The translations under genes were made by a program, and so were the position numbers. A stretch of 64,000 bases of DNA, from the NCBI GenBank assembly GCA_016860845.1, contig BOKF01000021.1, forward strand, positions 1 to 64,000, in the 5' to 3' direction. Shown in pieces: positions 34,259 through 43,422 of this stretch. Numbering within the stretch: the stretch's first letter is position 1; each line of letters opens with the position of its first letter. This DNA is from Chloroflexota bacterium. Its GTDB lineage: Bacteria; Chloroflexota; Anaerolineae; 4572-78; J111. The notes below the pieces were generated by a model. The model did not search any database and was not told where the DNA came from. It saw nothing but the letters and a program-made list of their open reading frames with translations.

Positions 34259-34340
34259 AGTTACCTCCTTTTAAATGATGATAGCAGGACCAGGAAGTCT
34301 GGCACATTTCGTTATAAATTACCGCAAGATGCAGTCCGTT

Positions 34341-35570
34341 TTACATTTCATATTTCACAGCTTCGGCTAAAGCTAGAATGAGCGCCGCATAGGCAACCAC
34401 GGCCTCGTTCATTTGCGTCAGGTTGATCCGCTCCTGGTTGGTATGGGCCAGGCGTTCGTCGCCGGGACCAAAACCGATGGTTGGAATGCCGGCGGCCATA
34501 AGGTGGCCGCCATCGGTGGCAAAGCGCCAGATGTCAATTCCCTCGTCTCGGCCCAGGGCTTCAGATAACGCAGTTCGAGCTGCGCCAAGCAAGAGATGAT
34601 CTTCCGGCAAAAGAAAAGAGGGAAAGATGGATGGAAAAGTCTCCGCCATCCCGGTATAAGTAATGAGTTCGTGGGTAGCCACCTCAACCATGGCCTGAAT
34701 GTCATGCAGCCTCGAAGCAGCAAGACAATGATCCAGCAAGTTCTGCACTTTAGCCACAATTTCAGGGGGCGGCTCGCCGGGCACGTTGCGCCAATCCAGG
34801 GTGAGGTAAACTTCACCAGGAGTTACATTAGGGCTGATTTGATCGGTGGCATAGAGGGTCGGGGCAACGGTCGAAGCGCCCAGGACTGGATCCATCGCCA
34901 TGGTTAGTGTGGGCAATTGGGCCAAAAAAGCTGCTACGCCGTAGTGAGGATTAGCCGCCAGATGAGGGACACTGGCATGAGCAGAGCGGCCCTTAAACCT
35001 TGCCGTTAACTGCACCCGTCCCCGGTGGCCCCGCCGTAAGATATTGCGGCTTGGCTCACCACAGATAGCTGCCTGGGCTTTGAGTTGAGAAGCCAGATAG
35101 TGCGTTCCTAGCCCGCCGATTTCTTCCATGACTGCAACTGTCATCAAAATGTCGCCGGGTGGGGTCAGGCCAACCCGCTTGAGCAGGCTGGCAGCATAGA
35201 CCATGCAGGCCAGCGGGCCTTTCATGTCCACCGACGCCCGGCCCCACAATTCACCCTCGACAATTTCGCCGCTGAACGGAGGATAGGGCCAACCCTCGTG
35301 CGGGCCGGGGTCAACATGATCCATATGACCGTTCAACAGCACCACCGGTCCATTGCCGCCGCTAATCTTGCCGACAATATTGCCGGCCTGGTCCGTCCAA
35401 ACCTGGTCGTAGCCCAGATTGTTCATTTCATGGGTAATGGCTGGCATAACCTCATGTTCCTGGCCGGGCAGGCTGGGAATGCGGACAAGTTGTTGGGTAA
35501 AATCTACCAAGGCTGCCTGTTGCTCTTGGGCAGCCAGGCGAATATTTTCTAGAAGTGGCTCCATGTTCAA
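34341..35570 (-). CDS. M20-family metallopeptidase (ArgE/DapE/YgeY-like)
   Basis: The 409-residue protein has a two-metal aminoacylase core: VVLLNGHMDHVDPG, RASVDMKGPLACM, catalytic Glu pair in VAVMEEIGGLGTHY, ICGEPS, and the last His in HTNQERI. The dimerisation domain sits in the middle (RFKGRSAHASVPHLAANP). The layout matches the YgeY/ArgE branch, which deacylates N-acyl amino acids or opens related amides. It heads the run M20, M16, M16, thioesterase, HAD, which together suggest peptide and acyl-compound breakdown. Confidence 0.92.
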   Translation of the reverse strand: MNMEPLLENIRLAAQEQQAALVDFTQQLVRIPSLPGQEHEVMPAITHEMNNLGYDQVWTDQAGNIVGKISGGNGPVVLLNGHMDHVDPGPHEGWPYPPFSGEIVEGELWGRASVDMKGPLACMVYAASLLKRVGLTPPGDILMTVAVMEEIGGLGTHYLASQLKAQAAICGEPSRNILRRGHRGRVQLTARFKGRSAHASVPHLAANPHYGVAAFLAQLPTLTMAMDPVLGASTVAPTLYATDQISPNVTPGEVYLTLDWRNVPGEPPPEIVAKVQNLLDHCLAASRLHDIQAMVEVATHELITYTGMAETFPSIFPSFLLPEDHLLLGAARTALSEALGRDEGIDIWRFATDGGHLMAAGIPTIGFGPGDERLAHTNQERINLTQMNEAVVAYAALILALAEAVKYEM

Positions 35571-35601
35571 ATCTCTTGGTTAAAAAGGCTGTTTGATTAG
35601 A

Positions 35602-35636
35602 TAAAAAAGCAGTGTAACCTGCTGGGTAACACTGCT
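35602..35636 (-). terminator. rho-independent terminator of the V4R/receiver operon
   Basis: On the minus strand AGCAGTGTTACC pairs with GGTTACACTGCT (one mismatch) around a 5-base loop and is followed by TTTTTT. It lies 25 bp after the receiver gene and before the M20 gene. Confidence 0.85.
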
Positions 35637-35660
35637 TCTGGAAAGGGCGAGGAGATTAGG

Positions 35661-36533
35661 TCAGACTTTAACTGGAAGATTTAAAGCCTGCTTTAAGTTT
35701 TCCAGAGTAGGGAATGGTCCCTCTTTGGTTGTTAGGGTGATAAGGGAGACCTTCATAAAAGGCACTTTTTCTTTAGGGCTATCCTCTCCGCTGCGTCGGA
35801 CGTAACCCGCTTCACGATCATGGATGGGATAGAAGTAATTCATCGCTTGGTTGAGACGATCTTCGATGTGGCGGCCAAGCGGAACTACCTTGCTGGGAAC
35901 GGTAATGATGGTGAATTGGTTTTCGCTGGGGTGGCCCACAAAATCATCCATACTCCCCAACTCGTCAACGGCGCTGGTAAGGGTCAGGGCGATGGCTCTG
36001 AGGACATCATCACGGGCGACAAAGCCGTAAATCTCATTAAACTTGTCCAACCCGTGGATGTAAACCCCCAAAACCGCCCACTCAGGCCGTTCCAGCATCA
36101 CGCCCAGGCGATCATCGGTCAGTTTTTCACCCGGCAGCCCGGTAACCGGGTTATTCTGGCTGCCCGCTCGCCGCAGGGCATTGCGCACTCGCAGGCGCAG
36201 TTCTTGCACATCAAAAGGCTTGGTAATGTAGTCAATTGCGCCCAGTTTGAGACCGGCAATACGGTCATCACGGCCGCGACGCTCGGTTACAAAAATAACC
36301 GGCAGACGGCTGGTTCGGACATCATCTTGAAGCTGTTGCCCCACTTCAAAACCATCAAAGTCAGGCAGGCGCACATCGAGCAGGATCAAATGGGGAGGAT
36401 CAGATTGACACTTCTCCAGGCCGGCGCGGCCGGTTACCGCAGTTACAACGCGATAGCCTTGCGCTTCAAAGTAGACTCGAAGCATCTCTGAAGTGTCCAG
36501 GTCATCCTCAATAATCAACAGGGTATGTTTCAT
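35661..36533 (-). CDS. response regulator with degenerate GGDEF-like domain (second copy)
   Basis: The 290-residue protein has a full receiver (IIEDDLD, LILLDVRLPDFDG, FVTERR, TKPFD). Its C-terminal domain opens NPVTGLPGEKLTDD, as in diguanylate cyclases. The GGDEF loop is replaced by GHPSENQFTIIT, so cyclase activity is not expected. It is a paralogue of 22815-23726, with the same order of domains and the same loss. It follows a V4R gene in a two-gene operon closed by a terminator, so the V4R protein may supply the input or share the output pathway. Confidence 0.9.
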   Translation of the reverse strand: MKHTLLIIEDDLDTSEMLRVYFEAQGYRVVTAVTGRAGLEKCQSDPPHLILLDVRLPDFDGFEVGQQLQDDVRTSRLPVIFVTERRGRDDRIAGLKLGAIDYITKPFDVQELRLRVRNALRRAGSQNNPVTGLPGEKLTDDRLGVMLERPEWAVLGVYIHGLDKFNEIYGFVARDDVLRAIALTLTSAVDELGSMDDFVGHPSENQFTIITVPSKVVPLGRHIEDRLNQAMNYFYPIHDREAGYVRRSGEDSPKEKVPFMKVSLITLTTKEGPFPTLENLKQALNLPVKV

Positions 36534-36588
36534 GGTTGAGCCGTCCCTATGGGGCGATCAAATGCAAATTCCAGTGCCCGATGCTCAA

Positions 36589-37218
36589 CTAGTTGAGGGG
36601 TTCTTTATAAACGTGGAAGACGCAGAATTCATCGCCGACAGCGTGGCATTGGATTTCTTCGACCTTGAAATCTTTACCACCGCTAACCCAACGGAGACCT
36701 TCTTGCAGGATACCAACAGCGCCATAGCAAATAGGTTTCTCACTGGTTCTGCCCCAACAGACCGGGCATTTACGAATGGTATAAACAAAATACTCGTCGG
36801 CTTCCTCAACGTCGCTGTGTTGATCGCTAAATTTGGAAAAGGTTTCGGCCATCGCTTTGAGACCAACTTTAACCTTAGTTCCGAGGGGGATAACCTTAAA
36901 GGCGAGTTCGCTGGCGCCAATAACCGAACCAAATTCACTTAAACCTTGAGCAAAAGAGGCTCTACCGGCCCGTAAGGCTAATCCCCGGCCACCGCGTGGA
37001 CCATACATTTCCTCGATGGCTGAGCCAATCGCGCCAAAATCAGCAAAGTCAAATTCGCGAGACAAATTGTTGGGAGGGTAATTGCCAATCAACTCCGGCG
37101 TTTTGGCTAAATTCAAAACGGCTTTGATGCCGTTAGTGCCCATAACTTCTTCCATAGCCATCAAATAGATGCGTCCTATTTTATTCGGATAATAGAGCCC
37201 ACTTTTTTCTCTGGCCAC
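36589..37218 (-). CDS. V4R-domain protein (second copy)
   Basis: The 209-residue protein starts at GTG with GGAGG 8 bases upstream. It matches the protein at 13625-14245 in layout: GTNGIKAVLNLAK, EMYGPRGGRGLALRAGRASF, then CPVCWGR, ICYGAVGILQEGL and EEIQCHAVGDEFCVFHV. The conserved cysteines (CPxCW, CY, C and C) could bind a metal or heme-like ligand. It is the first gene of an operon with the degenerate-GGDEF receiver and has a strong promoter covered by a palindrome. Confidence 0.87.
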   Translation of the reverse strand: MAREKSGLYYPNKIGRIYLMAMEEVMGTNGIKAVLNLAKTPELIGNYPPNNLSREFDFADFGAIGSAIEEMYGPRGGRGLALRAGRASFAQGLSEFGSVIGASELAFKVIPLGTKVKVGLKAMAETFSKFSDQHSDVEEADEYFVYTIRKCPVCWGRTSEKPICYGAVGILQEGLRWVSGGKDFKVEEIQCHAVGDEFCVFHVYKEPLN

Positions 37219-37378
37219 CGTATTTACCTCCGGGAGTTAGTCTTGTTGAGGAGAATGAAACCTTGCCTTAGGATTTCATCCGAAGATAACAAGCTCAAAT
37301 TAAAAGAGTCCTGAACCGAACTCTTTATGCTCCTAACTTTCAACTCGATCATGTCCAAGCTTATGCAAAGCACAACTA

Positions 37379-37408
37379 AGTATACCCTAAGCTACCGTAA
37401 AATGTCAA
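37379..37408 (-). promoter_or_regulatory. promoter TTGACA-N18-TATACT of the V4R/receiver operon
   Basis: Perfect -35 and near-perfect -10 on the minus strand. The predicted start at about 37372 leaves an unusually long leader of about 154 bases. The -35 lies inside the palindrome at 37399-37418. Confidence 0.8.
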
Positions 37409-37418
37409 CTGACATTTT
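37399..37418. promoter_or_regulatory. operator-like palindrome AAAATGTCA-AC-TGACATTTT over the -35
   Basis: Perfect 9-bp arms around two bases, covering the -35 of the V4R/receiver promoter. TGTCA-N2-TGACA is a typical dimeric repressor or activator site. No second copy was seen in the window. Confidence 0.65.
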
Positions 37419-37446
37419 GTTTCTTAAACTTTCAGCAGCCGATTTC

Positions 37447-37483
37447 CAATCTCGTTCCCAAACTCAGTTTGGGAACGAGATTG
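37447..37483. repeat. perfect 17-bp hairpin with loop TCA after ftsH
   Basis: CAATCTCGTTCCCAAAC and its exact complement surround TCA. It lies 20 bp past the ftsH stop and may end its transcript, although no T-tract follows on the minus strand. The core CCCAAAC-TCA-GTTTGGG is close to the hairpin CCCAAAGC-TCA-GCTTTGG at 6791-6818, so the two may belong to one REP family. Confidence 0.75.
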
Positions 37484-37502
37484 AAGTTATTTAACCACAA
37501 TC

Positions 37503-39302
37503 CTAAGCAAACATCGCTTCAAAAGTTTGCGAGTCCAGGGTCTCTTCTTTAAGTAATCGCTGCGCAATTTCTTCTAATTTAGCTTTGTTTTCTTGAATGA
37601 GCTGCGTGGCGCGATTATAGGCGGTCTCGACAATCCGGCGGACCTCATGGTCAATTTGGCGGGCAATTTCTTCGCTATAATTGCGCTGTTCGCCAATCTC
37701 TTTGCCCAAAAAGACCAATTCATCTTTTTCGCCAAAAATTAGCGGACCCAGTTTCTGGCTCATGCCGTATTGAGTAACCATTGCTCGGGCCATTTTGGTC
37801 GCCCGGTCCAAATCGTTGCTCGCCCCGGTTGTAATCTCGTCGAAGATAACCTCTTCAGCCACCCGGCCTCCCATCAACGCGGCCAGGTCTGCTTCAAACT
37901 TGCTTTGATTCTTGAGATACCGGTCGTCCACCGGCATGGAGAGGGTATAGCCACCGGCCATCCCTCGGGCAATAATACTAACTTTATGGACCGGGTCACA
38001 TTCGGGAATCAGCTTCATAACCAGGGCATGGCCTGCTTCGTGATGAGCAATAATGTTGCGTTCTTTTTCGGGGATGATCCGGCTTTTGCGCTCCGGCCCG
38101 GCAATCACTTTTTCGATAGCTTCTTGAAATTCCAGCATGCTGATCTGCTTTTTGTTGCGCCGGGCCGCCAAAATCGCTGCCTCGTTGACCAGATTTTCCA
38201 GGTCAGCCCCCACAAAACCGGGCGTTTGCTTGGCCACGACTTGCAGCTCAACATTGCTGGCCAGAGGTTTGCCTTTGACATGAATACCTAAAATTTGCTC
38301 GCGACCCTTCCGGTCCGGGCGATCCAGTACCACCCGGCGGTCAAAGCGGCCGGGCCGTAACAAAGCGGGGTCAAGAATATCGGGACGGTTGGTAGCGGCC
38401 ACAACAATGACATTGGTGTCGGTGTCGAAGCCGTCCATCTCCACCAAAATTTGGTTCAGGGTTTGCTCACGCTCGTCGTGACTGCCGCCTAAGCCCGCGC
38501 CGCGATGGCGGCCTACGGCGTCAATTTCGTCCATAAAAATGATGCAGGGACTGTTGCGTTTGGCCTGGTCAAAGAGGTCGCGCACCCGGCTGGCCCCCAC
38601 GCCGACAAACATCTCGACGAACTCGGAGCCGGAAATGCTGAAAAACGGTACACCGGCCTCCCCGGAGATGGCTTTGGCAGTCAGGGTTTTGCCGCAGCCG
38701 GGCGGCCCAACCATCAACACGCCTTTGGGAATGCGCGCGCCGAGAGAAATGAATTTCTCAGGTTCGCGCAAAAACTCGACAATTTCGGCCAGTTCCTGTT
38801 TGGCTTCGTCCACCCCGGCCACGTCATCGAAAGTCACGGTCGGTTTGTCGCCGGTAAACATGCGCGCCCGGCTTTTGCCAAAGTTAAGGGCCTGGTTGCC
38901 TGCCCCCTGGGCCTGTCGCAGAATAAAGAAGAAGAAGCCGCCGATGAGGATGAGTGGCAGCAGGGTGCCCAGTATGGTCAACCAGCCATCCCAGGCGCTG
39001 CGGGGGGCAACGCTCACCTTGATCTTGGAAAGGTTTTCCTCGCTGACTCCCAAAATACGCAGCGTTTCGACAATGCCAATTTCGGGCTCTTTGGTTGAAC
39101 TTACTTCAGAGCCGTTCCTGAGCTTGATAACCAACTCATTTTGATCAACGATAACGGTATCAACCTGGCCTTTGTTGGCTAACTCGGCCACTTTTGAAAG
39201 CTCAACCGCGTCGCGAGTTTCAGCTCGTAACACAAAAACACCGTACAAAAAAGCCAGCACGACTAAAATTAAAACCGCGTATAAGGCGCGTGACCATTTC
39301 AT
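37503..39302 (-). CDS. ftsH: ATP-dependent zinc metalloprotease FtsH
   Basis: The 599-residue protein has two membrane segments (about 5-25 and 108-128) around a small external domain. The AAA+ ATPase follows with [13 protein letters not shown] (about residue 200), [13 protein letters not shown] and an arginine-finger region [12 protein letters not shown]. The M41 protease domain has the zinc site HHEAGHALV and a later Asp ligand in the [11 protein letters not shown] region. It degrades damaged membrane proteins and some cytoplasmic regulators. Length is a little short of the usual 640 because the C-terminal tail is brief. It has its own sigma-70-type promoter. Confidence 0.97.
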   Translation of the reverse strand: MKWSRALYAVLILVVLAFLYGVFVLRAETRDAVELSKVAELANKGQVDTVIVDQNELVIKLRNGSEVSSTKEPEIGIVETLRILGVSEENLSKIKVSVAPRSAWDGWLTILGTLLPLILIGGFFFFILRQAQGAGNQALNFGKSRARMFTGDKPTVTFDDVAGVDEAKQELAEIVEFLREPEKFISLGARIPKGVLMVGPPGCGKTLTAKAISGEAGVPFFSISGSEFVEMFVGVGASRVRDLFDQAKRNSPCIIFMDEIDAVGRHRGAGLGGSHDEREQTLNQILVEMDGFDTDTNVIVVAATNRPDILDPALLRPGRFDRRVVLDRPDRKGREQILGIHVKGKPLASNVELQVVAKQTPGFVGADLENLVNEAAILAARRNKKQISMLEFQEAIEKVIAGPERKSRIIPEKERNIIAHHEAGHALVMKLIPECDPVHKVSIIARGMAGGYTLSMPVDDRYLKNQSKFEADLAALMGGRVAEEVIFDEITTGASNDLDRATKMARAMVTQYGMSQKLGPLIFGEKDELVFLGKEIGEQRNYSEEIARQIDHEVRRIVETAYNRATQLIQENKAKLEEIAQRLLKEETLDSQTFEAMFA

Positions 39303-39344
39303 AATCTTTTGCTTACCTCAATTGTTGAATGCTCGACATCACAA

Positions 39345-39373
39345 ACTATACCACGCGCGATAGTCAGAGTCAA
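39345..39373 (-). promoter_or_regulatory. ftsH promoter TTGACT-N17-TATAGT with extended -10
   Basis: The minus strand has TTGACT, 17 bases, then TGGTATAGT. The predicted start at about 39338 gives a 36-base leader. Confidence 0.85.
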
Positions 39374-39405
39374 GACATTAAAAAGTTGGATGGTTCGGCT
39401 TGGGT

Positions 39406-40269
39406 TTATTCCGGTGGAGCCGTTGGTTTGGGATGAACCGGCGGCTGAGAGGAGAACGAAGATTGGCCGGGGCCGGCCGCCGGTGTAGGTGGCAGCCCAA
39501 CCTGTTGAGCTTGTAGCCCTCCGCGCCGGCGGCGGGGTACGGTGAGGATTTGCGTTCCTCCCCCACCAAACAAGGCTCCCAAACATCCCGGCTTGGTGCT
39601 GACTGCTTTAATATCCGGCATTTGGATCGAACTGGCGGTGTTCACCGCTTGAGCTGCCAACTGCTGCACGGAGGCAATCTTAGAATCAAGCTCCTGGCGC
39701 AGAGCTTCCCGCCGCCACTCTTCTTCTTGACGGGTTTGGGCTGCACTCCGCTCAACTTCCAAAATCCGCTCCCGCAGCCGGTTGTTTTCTTCCTTTAAGT
39801 TAAAGTTGTCTTGAATGAGCACGCCCATCAACTCGCGGTTGGCTGCCTGGCTGTTGAGAATGCTCTTCTGGCCGTCGGAAAGCGCCATCAGGGTATTGGT
39901 CAAAAAAGCGATGGCTGGCGACTCCCCGTCGCTGGCCACCAGGGCTGTTTCTTCGTTCCGGTCAAAATGGTCCCTGGTTTCAGGAGTGGGTGATAACGGC
40001 AACGACGCCTCGTTTGATCCCAAAGGCTGCTGCGCCAGTTGCTGGCGGACTTGTTCGTAGGTCATGCCGTTGTTCATTAACTCTTTAACAAGCGTCAGGG
40101 TGGCAATATCCTGCTCAGAGTAGCGGCGATGGCTGCGCCCCTGGGCCGAGTCCGCGCCTTGGGAAAGGTAGTCGGCAAACTCGTCGGACCAACGCCGCAG
40201 CGTGGCCGGAGAAACGTCCAGCTCCCTGGCTACCGCTTGCGGCAATCTATAAGTAGATGATTCATTCAT
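39406..40269 (-). CDS. MerR-type helix-turn-helix regulator with coiled coil
   Basis: The 287-residue protein has a MerR-like DNA-binding start: AVARELDVSPATLRRWSDEF, then RRYSEQDIATLTLVKELMNNGMTYEQV split by a short linker. Residues 145-205 form a coiled coil for dimers (NFKLEENNRLRERILEVE type). The C-terminal 80 residues are Gly/Pro-rich with RRRR and no effector domain, so no ligand can be guessed. It follows the DUF1232 gene by 23 bp and is co-transcribed with it. Confidence 0.85.
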   Translation of the reverse strand: MNESSTYRLPQAVARELDVSPATLRRWSDEFADYLSQGADSAQGRSHRRYSEQDIATLTLVKELMNNGMTYEQVRQQLAQQPLGSNEASLPLSPTPETRDHFDRNEETALVASDGESPAIAFLTNTLMALSDGQKSILNSQAANRELMGVLIQDNFNLKEENNRLRERILEVERSAAQTRQEEEWRREALRQELDSKIASVQQLAAQAVNTASSIQMPDIKAVSTKPGCLGALFGGGGTQILTVPRRRRGGLQAQQVGLPPTPAAGPGQSSFSSQPPVHPKPTAPPE

Positions 40270-40292
40270 TTGGCAAGGTACCCTTTACCTGG

Positions 40293-40658
40293 TCATTCTT
40301 CATCCATGACCCGGTAGCTGGCATCAACCGTTTCACGGTCATCCTCAGGGCCATATTCGAGCTGGTTTTGGTAATACTCCACGATGTTTTGGGGGCACAA
40401 TTTTACAAACAGAGCCATCCCCAACAAAATAACTCCCAGGTCGTCTAATTGGCCAAAGCCCAGGGCCACATCAGGGATAAAATCAAGGGGTGAAATCAAA
40501 TAGAGCAGCGAGAGCGGAACCACCGATTTCATCCACAGCGGCACCCGGCTATCCTGCATGAGCAGCCAGACTAATCTGAACTGCCTAAACAATCCGGTTA
40601 AAAAACCCAGGTTCATCCCTGAGTCGGAACGGGCTGGTTTTTGTTCAGCCATGGTCAT
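40293..40658 (-). CDS. DUF1232 (YkvA-like) membrane protein
   Basis: The 121-residue protein contains the DUF1232 core VPLSLLYLISPLDFIPD, then LDDLGVILLGMALFVKL, with two hydrophobic segments. The family is common and of unknown function. It is the first gene of a two-gene operon with the MerR-type regulator. Its message has a 127-base leader that contains a stable hairpin. Confidence 0.9.
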   Translation of the reverse strand: MTMAEQKPARSDSGMNLGFLTGLFRQFRLVWLLMQDSRVPLWMKSVVPLSLLYLISPLDFIPDVALGFGQLDDLGVILLGMALFVKLCPQNIVEYYQNQLEYGPEDDRETVDASYRVMDEE

Positions 40659-40690
40659 CTCCTTCTGAATAAAGACGCTAAAGCTATTCT

Positions 40691-40741
40691 GCGCACTCTC
40701 GTTGCCGCGCTTCGCGTCAGTTTGGTAACGAGAGTGGGCGC
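40691..40741. repeat. nested hairpin in the DUF1232 leader
   Basis: GCGCACTCTCGTTGCC pairs imperfectly with GGTAACGAGAGTGGGCGC, enclosing a small inner hairpin GCG-CTT-CGC. It lies between the promoter at 40792-40820 and the DUF1232 start, so it is transcribed. It may be a REP-type insertion or an attenuator. Confidence 0.6.
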
Positions 40742-40791
40742 AAATCTTGCTGCCTACTCCCTAGTTCTGAATACTAACCGCAATTATCAAA

Positions 40792-40820
40792 ATTATAGAC
40801 GCGACTCCTGATTCCTGCAA
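40792..40820 (-). promoter_or_regulatory. promoter TTGCAG-N17-TATAAT of the DUF1232-merR operon
   Basis: Minus-strand elements with perfect -10 and optimal spacing. The predicted start is at about 40785. The remaining gap up to 40993 shows no gene; it ends in the divergent promoter of the XPB-like gene. Confidence 0.75.
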
Positions 40821-40993
40821 TTGATTTCGCTCACAAATTGAGCGAATTTTAGAGTCCTTTAACTACGCTTTCCCTGCCCTGGCACTGTTCCGCTCAAAAA
40901 ATCAATGCGATGAGCGGCGTTACATGGGATCTCGAACTGCCTTCCTTTTGGCTGTGAGCGATTTTGCCACCACTTCTCATTCTAATAATACGC

Positions 40994-41022
40994 TTGTAGC
41001 GGCTGAACCTTGGGTTTATAAT
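40994..41022 (+). promoter_or_regulatory. promoter TTGTAG-N17-TATAAT, start of transcription on the GTG codon
   Basis: Good -35, 17-base spacer and perfect -10. The expected first transcribed base is 41029, which is also the first base of an in-frame GTG that fits the protein family's start. No ribosome binding site is present, as expected for a leaderless message. Confidence 0.65.
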
Positions 41023-41028
41023 AAACGT

Positions 41029-42771
41029 GTGAAAACCTTGTACCAGTCACTTCTTGATTATGAAATGGGGCTGCTTCAGGGCATCGCCAGTTGCCGGGCA
41101 ATCTCCCTCAATACCCCCAGGCATGCCCAGGCAGTCGAACGGCTGGCTGAAGCCCTGCTTTCGCCCACGGCGACCGCCATTGTCCTGGGCGACCTTGCGG
41201 CGGAAGAAAGGGAGGCGCTGCAACTGCTGTTGAGTCACGGCGGCAGGCTGGAAGGGCCGCGCTTTGCCCGCGAGTACGGCTACATCCGCCCGATGGGACC
41301 GGCCCGCCTGGCCCGCGAACAACCCTGGCGCAGTCCGGTCAATCCCGCGGAAGGGTTGTGGTACCGGGGACTCATCTTCAAAACATTTCAGGCTACGGCA
41401 GAAGGCAACCTGGAAATGGTTTACATTCCCAACGATCTGCTGCCGCTGCTGGAATTAGCAACGCCGACCGCCGACCGCCGACCGCCGACCGCCGATGTTT
41501 TAGAGGTTGCTCTCGTCCCAACTCCCCCCGCTGTGATAAGCGGCGAAGGCCGGCTGCGGGAAAATATGTTTAACCTGCTGGTCTATCTGCAAACCACCCC
41601 GGTGCGGTTGGAAAGTAAACCCAGAGCGCCGGATGTCACGTACCAGGGCTTGGCCGCCAAAGACCGCCAGGCCCTGGCAAATTGTCTGTTGCCGCCGCTG
41701 CTGCCAGCCTTTCCCCAGGAAGCCGAGTTGGAGTTTTTGCTGCACCTGGGGCAGCGCGCCGGCCTGCTGGTCGCCAGACATGGCCGGCTCCGGCCCGACC
41801 GCGATCCTGCCCGCGCCTGGCTGCAGGCCCAGCCCTTGGAGCAGCTTCGGCTGCTGCAAGATACCTGGCGGGCCGATCCCACCTGGAACGATTTGTGGCA
41901 CGTACCTGGCCTGGTTCCCCAGCCGACCGGTTGGGAAAACAGCCCGCTCCTGGCTCGCGCCAAAATTTTAGGATTTCTGGCTCGAGTGGATACTTCAAAT
42001 GGGGCCTGGCTCTCAATTGCCGATTTTGAAGCGACCATCAAACGTGTCGAGCCGGATTTTCAACGCCCTGGCGGCGACTATAACAGTTGGTACATTTATG
42101 ACCGCCAGGGTCAGCTTTTGATGGGCTTTGAGCATTGGGAGCAGGTCGAAGGGGCTTTGATCCGCCACCTGTTGACCCACATCTTGCCAGTTCTAGGAGT
42201 GGCGGAGTTAGGAACGGCTGCCGAGACCGGTGATCCAGGCAGTTTCCGCCTGACCCCGCCCGGCCAGAGTTTTCTGCAAAACCAGGTTCCTGCCGTTCCC
42301 ACCGACAAAAAACTCTCCTTGCTGCGGGTAGATGCGAATTTCTATGCTCACGTGCCCTCTCGTGCCAGTCTGTATGACCGTTTCCAGTTGGCCCGCTTTG
42401 CGCAGTTGGAGCAGCGCGACAAAGAGCGCACGGTCTATGCCATAACCCAGGCCAGCATCAGCCGCGCCCTCAAAAACGGCGTCGCCGCCGAGCAGATTAC
42501 CGCCTTTCTGGCCCGCGCCACCGACAACCAGACGCCGCTGAAAGTGGTCGAGACCATCCTTACGTGGGGAACGAGGCAGAACACCGTCCGCCTGGAACAG
42601 GCCACTTTGCTGCGTCTCGCCCACGAGGGCCTGTTGGCCGAACTGCGCCAACATCCCCACCTCGGTCCGTTGCTGGGTGAGGCGCTCAATCCTACTACTA
42701 TCTTGATTTCATCAGAAAAGGTCGCAGAGGTACGCCGTCTTTTGAAGGAGTTGGGTTACTTGGAGTTTTAG
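41029..42771 (+). CDS. XPB/Ssl2-type helicase-associated domain protein (no ATPase motifs)
   Basis: From the GTG the protein is 580 residues and begins VKTLYQSLLDYEMGLL, close to how I remember this family starting. An ATG 105 bases upstream is in frame but would place the promoter inside the gene. The C-terminal 180 residues resemble the 'Helicase_C_3' XPB/Ssl2 N-terminal-type domain: LLRVDANFYAHVPS, then ERTVYAITQASISRALKNG and LKVVETILTWG. No Walker motifs are found. The middle part is helical and not recognised. It may bind DNA or a helicase partner. A short run of CCGACCGCCGA repeats at 41463-41491 encodes a variable linker. Confidence 0.75.
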   Translation: MKTLYQSLLDYEMGLLQGIASCRAISLNTPRHAQAVERLAEALLSPTATAIVLGDLAAEEREALQLLLSHGGRLEGPRFAREYGYIRPMGPARLAREQPWRSPVNPAEGLWYRGLIFKTFQATAEGNLEMVYIPNDLLPLLELATPTADRRPPTADVLEVALVPTPPAVISGEGRLRENMFNLLVYLQTTPVRLESKPRAPDVTYQGLAAKDRQALANCLLPPLLPAFPQEAELEFLLHLGQRAGLLVARHGRLRPDRDPARAWLQAQPLEQLRLLQDTWRADPTWNDLWHVPGLVPQPTGWENSPLLARAKILGFLARVDTSNGAWLSIADFEATIKRVEPDFQRPGGDYNSWYIYDRQGQLLMGFEHWEQVEGALIRHLLTHILPVLGVAELGTAAETGDPGSFRLTPPGQSFLQNQVPAVPTDKKLSLLRVDANFYAHVPSRASLYDRFQLARFAQLEQRDKERTVYAITQASISRALKNGVAAEQITAFLARATDNQTPLKVVETILTWGTRQNTVRLEQATLLRLAHEGLLAELRQHPHLGPLLGEALNPTTILISSEKVAEVRRLLKELGYLEF

Positions 42772-42775
42772 AGCA

Positions 42776-43174
42776 TTACCTCCATGTCTGCGGCGTGGCC
42801 AGTTCCACGCTGTTTCCCGCCGGATCACGGAAGTACAGCGAGAAACCGCCGGAGGGCCAGGTGATTTCGGCCTCGATGGATACGTTATTCTGGCGCAGGT
42901 GCTCGCGCCAGGCGGGAATGTCCGCCGGCGGCATGGCAAAGGAGACATGCCCCGGCCCGTGCGCGCCGTGAGTCGGCACGGGGAGATCGCCCTCCGGTTT
43001 GATGGTCCGAGCCGGATTGAACAACAAAAAGACGCCCTGGCCGCAGCGGAAAAAAACGTGGCGACCCTTCACCCGCGAAAAGACGGCCAGCCCCAACACC
43101 CGGCTGTAAAATTCCTCGGCTGCCTCCAGATCATCCACATACAGGCAAGTTTCTAAGATTTGCTCAACTTGCAT
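42776..43174 (-). CDS. VOC-family (glyoxalase-like) protein
   Basis: The 132-residue protein is one vicinal-oxygen-chelate domain with two beta-alpha-beta-beta-beta halves: LETCLYVDDLEAAEEFYSRVLGL is split across the first, and GHVSFAMPPADIPAW then FRDPAGNSVELA form the second. Metal ligands are the His of GPGHVSF and the Glu of NSVELA. Substrates range from methylglyoxal to antibiotics, and none can be chosen. It is convergent with the XPB-like gene, with 4 bp between stops. Confidence 0.9.
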   Translation of the reverse strand: MQVEQILETCLYVDDLEAAEEFYSRVLGLAVFSRVKGRHVFFRCGQGVFLLFNPARTIKPEGDLPVPTHGAHGPGHVSFAMPPADIPAWREHLRQNNVSIEAEITWPSGGFSLYFRDPAGNSVELATPQTWR

Positions 43175-43200
43175 GAGATTGCTCCCGTGAAAATAAGATT

Positions 43201-43294
43201 ACACGGAGTTGCACGGAGTCATCACAGAGGGGCACAGAGAAAAATAGATAAAAACTTTGTGTATCTCTGCGCCTTCTCTGCGTTCTCTGTGTTA
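43201..43294. repeat. intergenic CACAGAG/CTCTGTG repeat element
   Basis: The left part is built of ACACGGAG, CACGGAG and CACAGAG words and the right part of TCTCTGCG, TCTCTGCG and TCTCTGTG words, forming a loose palindrome. I know such 'cacagagaacgcagag' elements between genes in many bacterial genomes. It lies in the 330-bp gap before the HEAT-repeat gene; the rest of that gap holds only the promoter at 43423. Confidence 0.7.
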
Positions 43295-43422
43295 CCCATG
43301 TTTAAGCAGTGTCATTTAACGAAACACGCAAGGCGCTCGATAAATTGAGCAAGAAAATTGATAAAATCCTACATCTTGTGGTCTACGTCCCATTCATCTC
43401 TATATATTGCGTTTATGTAAAC

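Noticed and set aside
36589..36942. Plus-strand frame opposite the second V4R gene
   Set aside because: It is antisense to a gene with a clear paralogue, ribosome binding site and promoter.
41463..41491. CCGACCGCCGA tandem run as a mobile or phase-variable repeat
   Set aside because: It is a short in-frame linker repeat of about 29 bases; slippage is possible, but nothing suggests phase variation.
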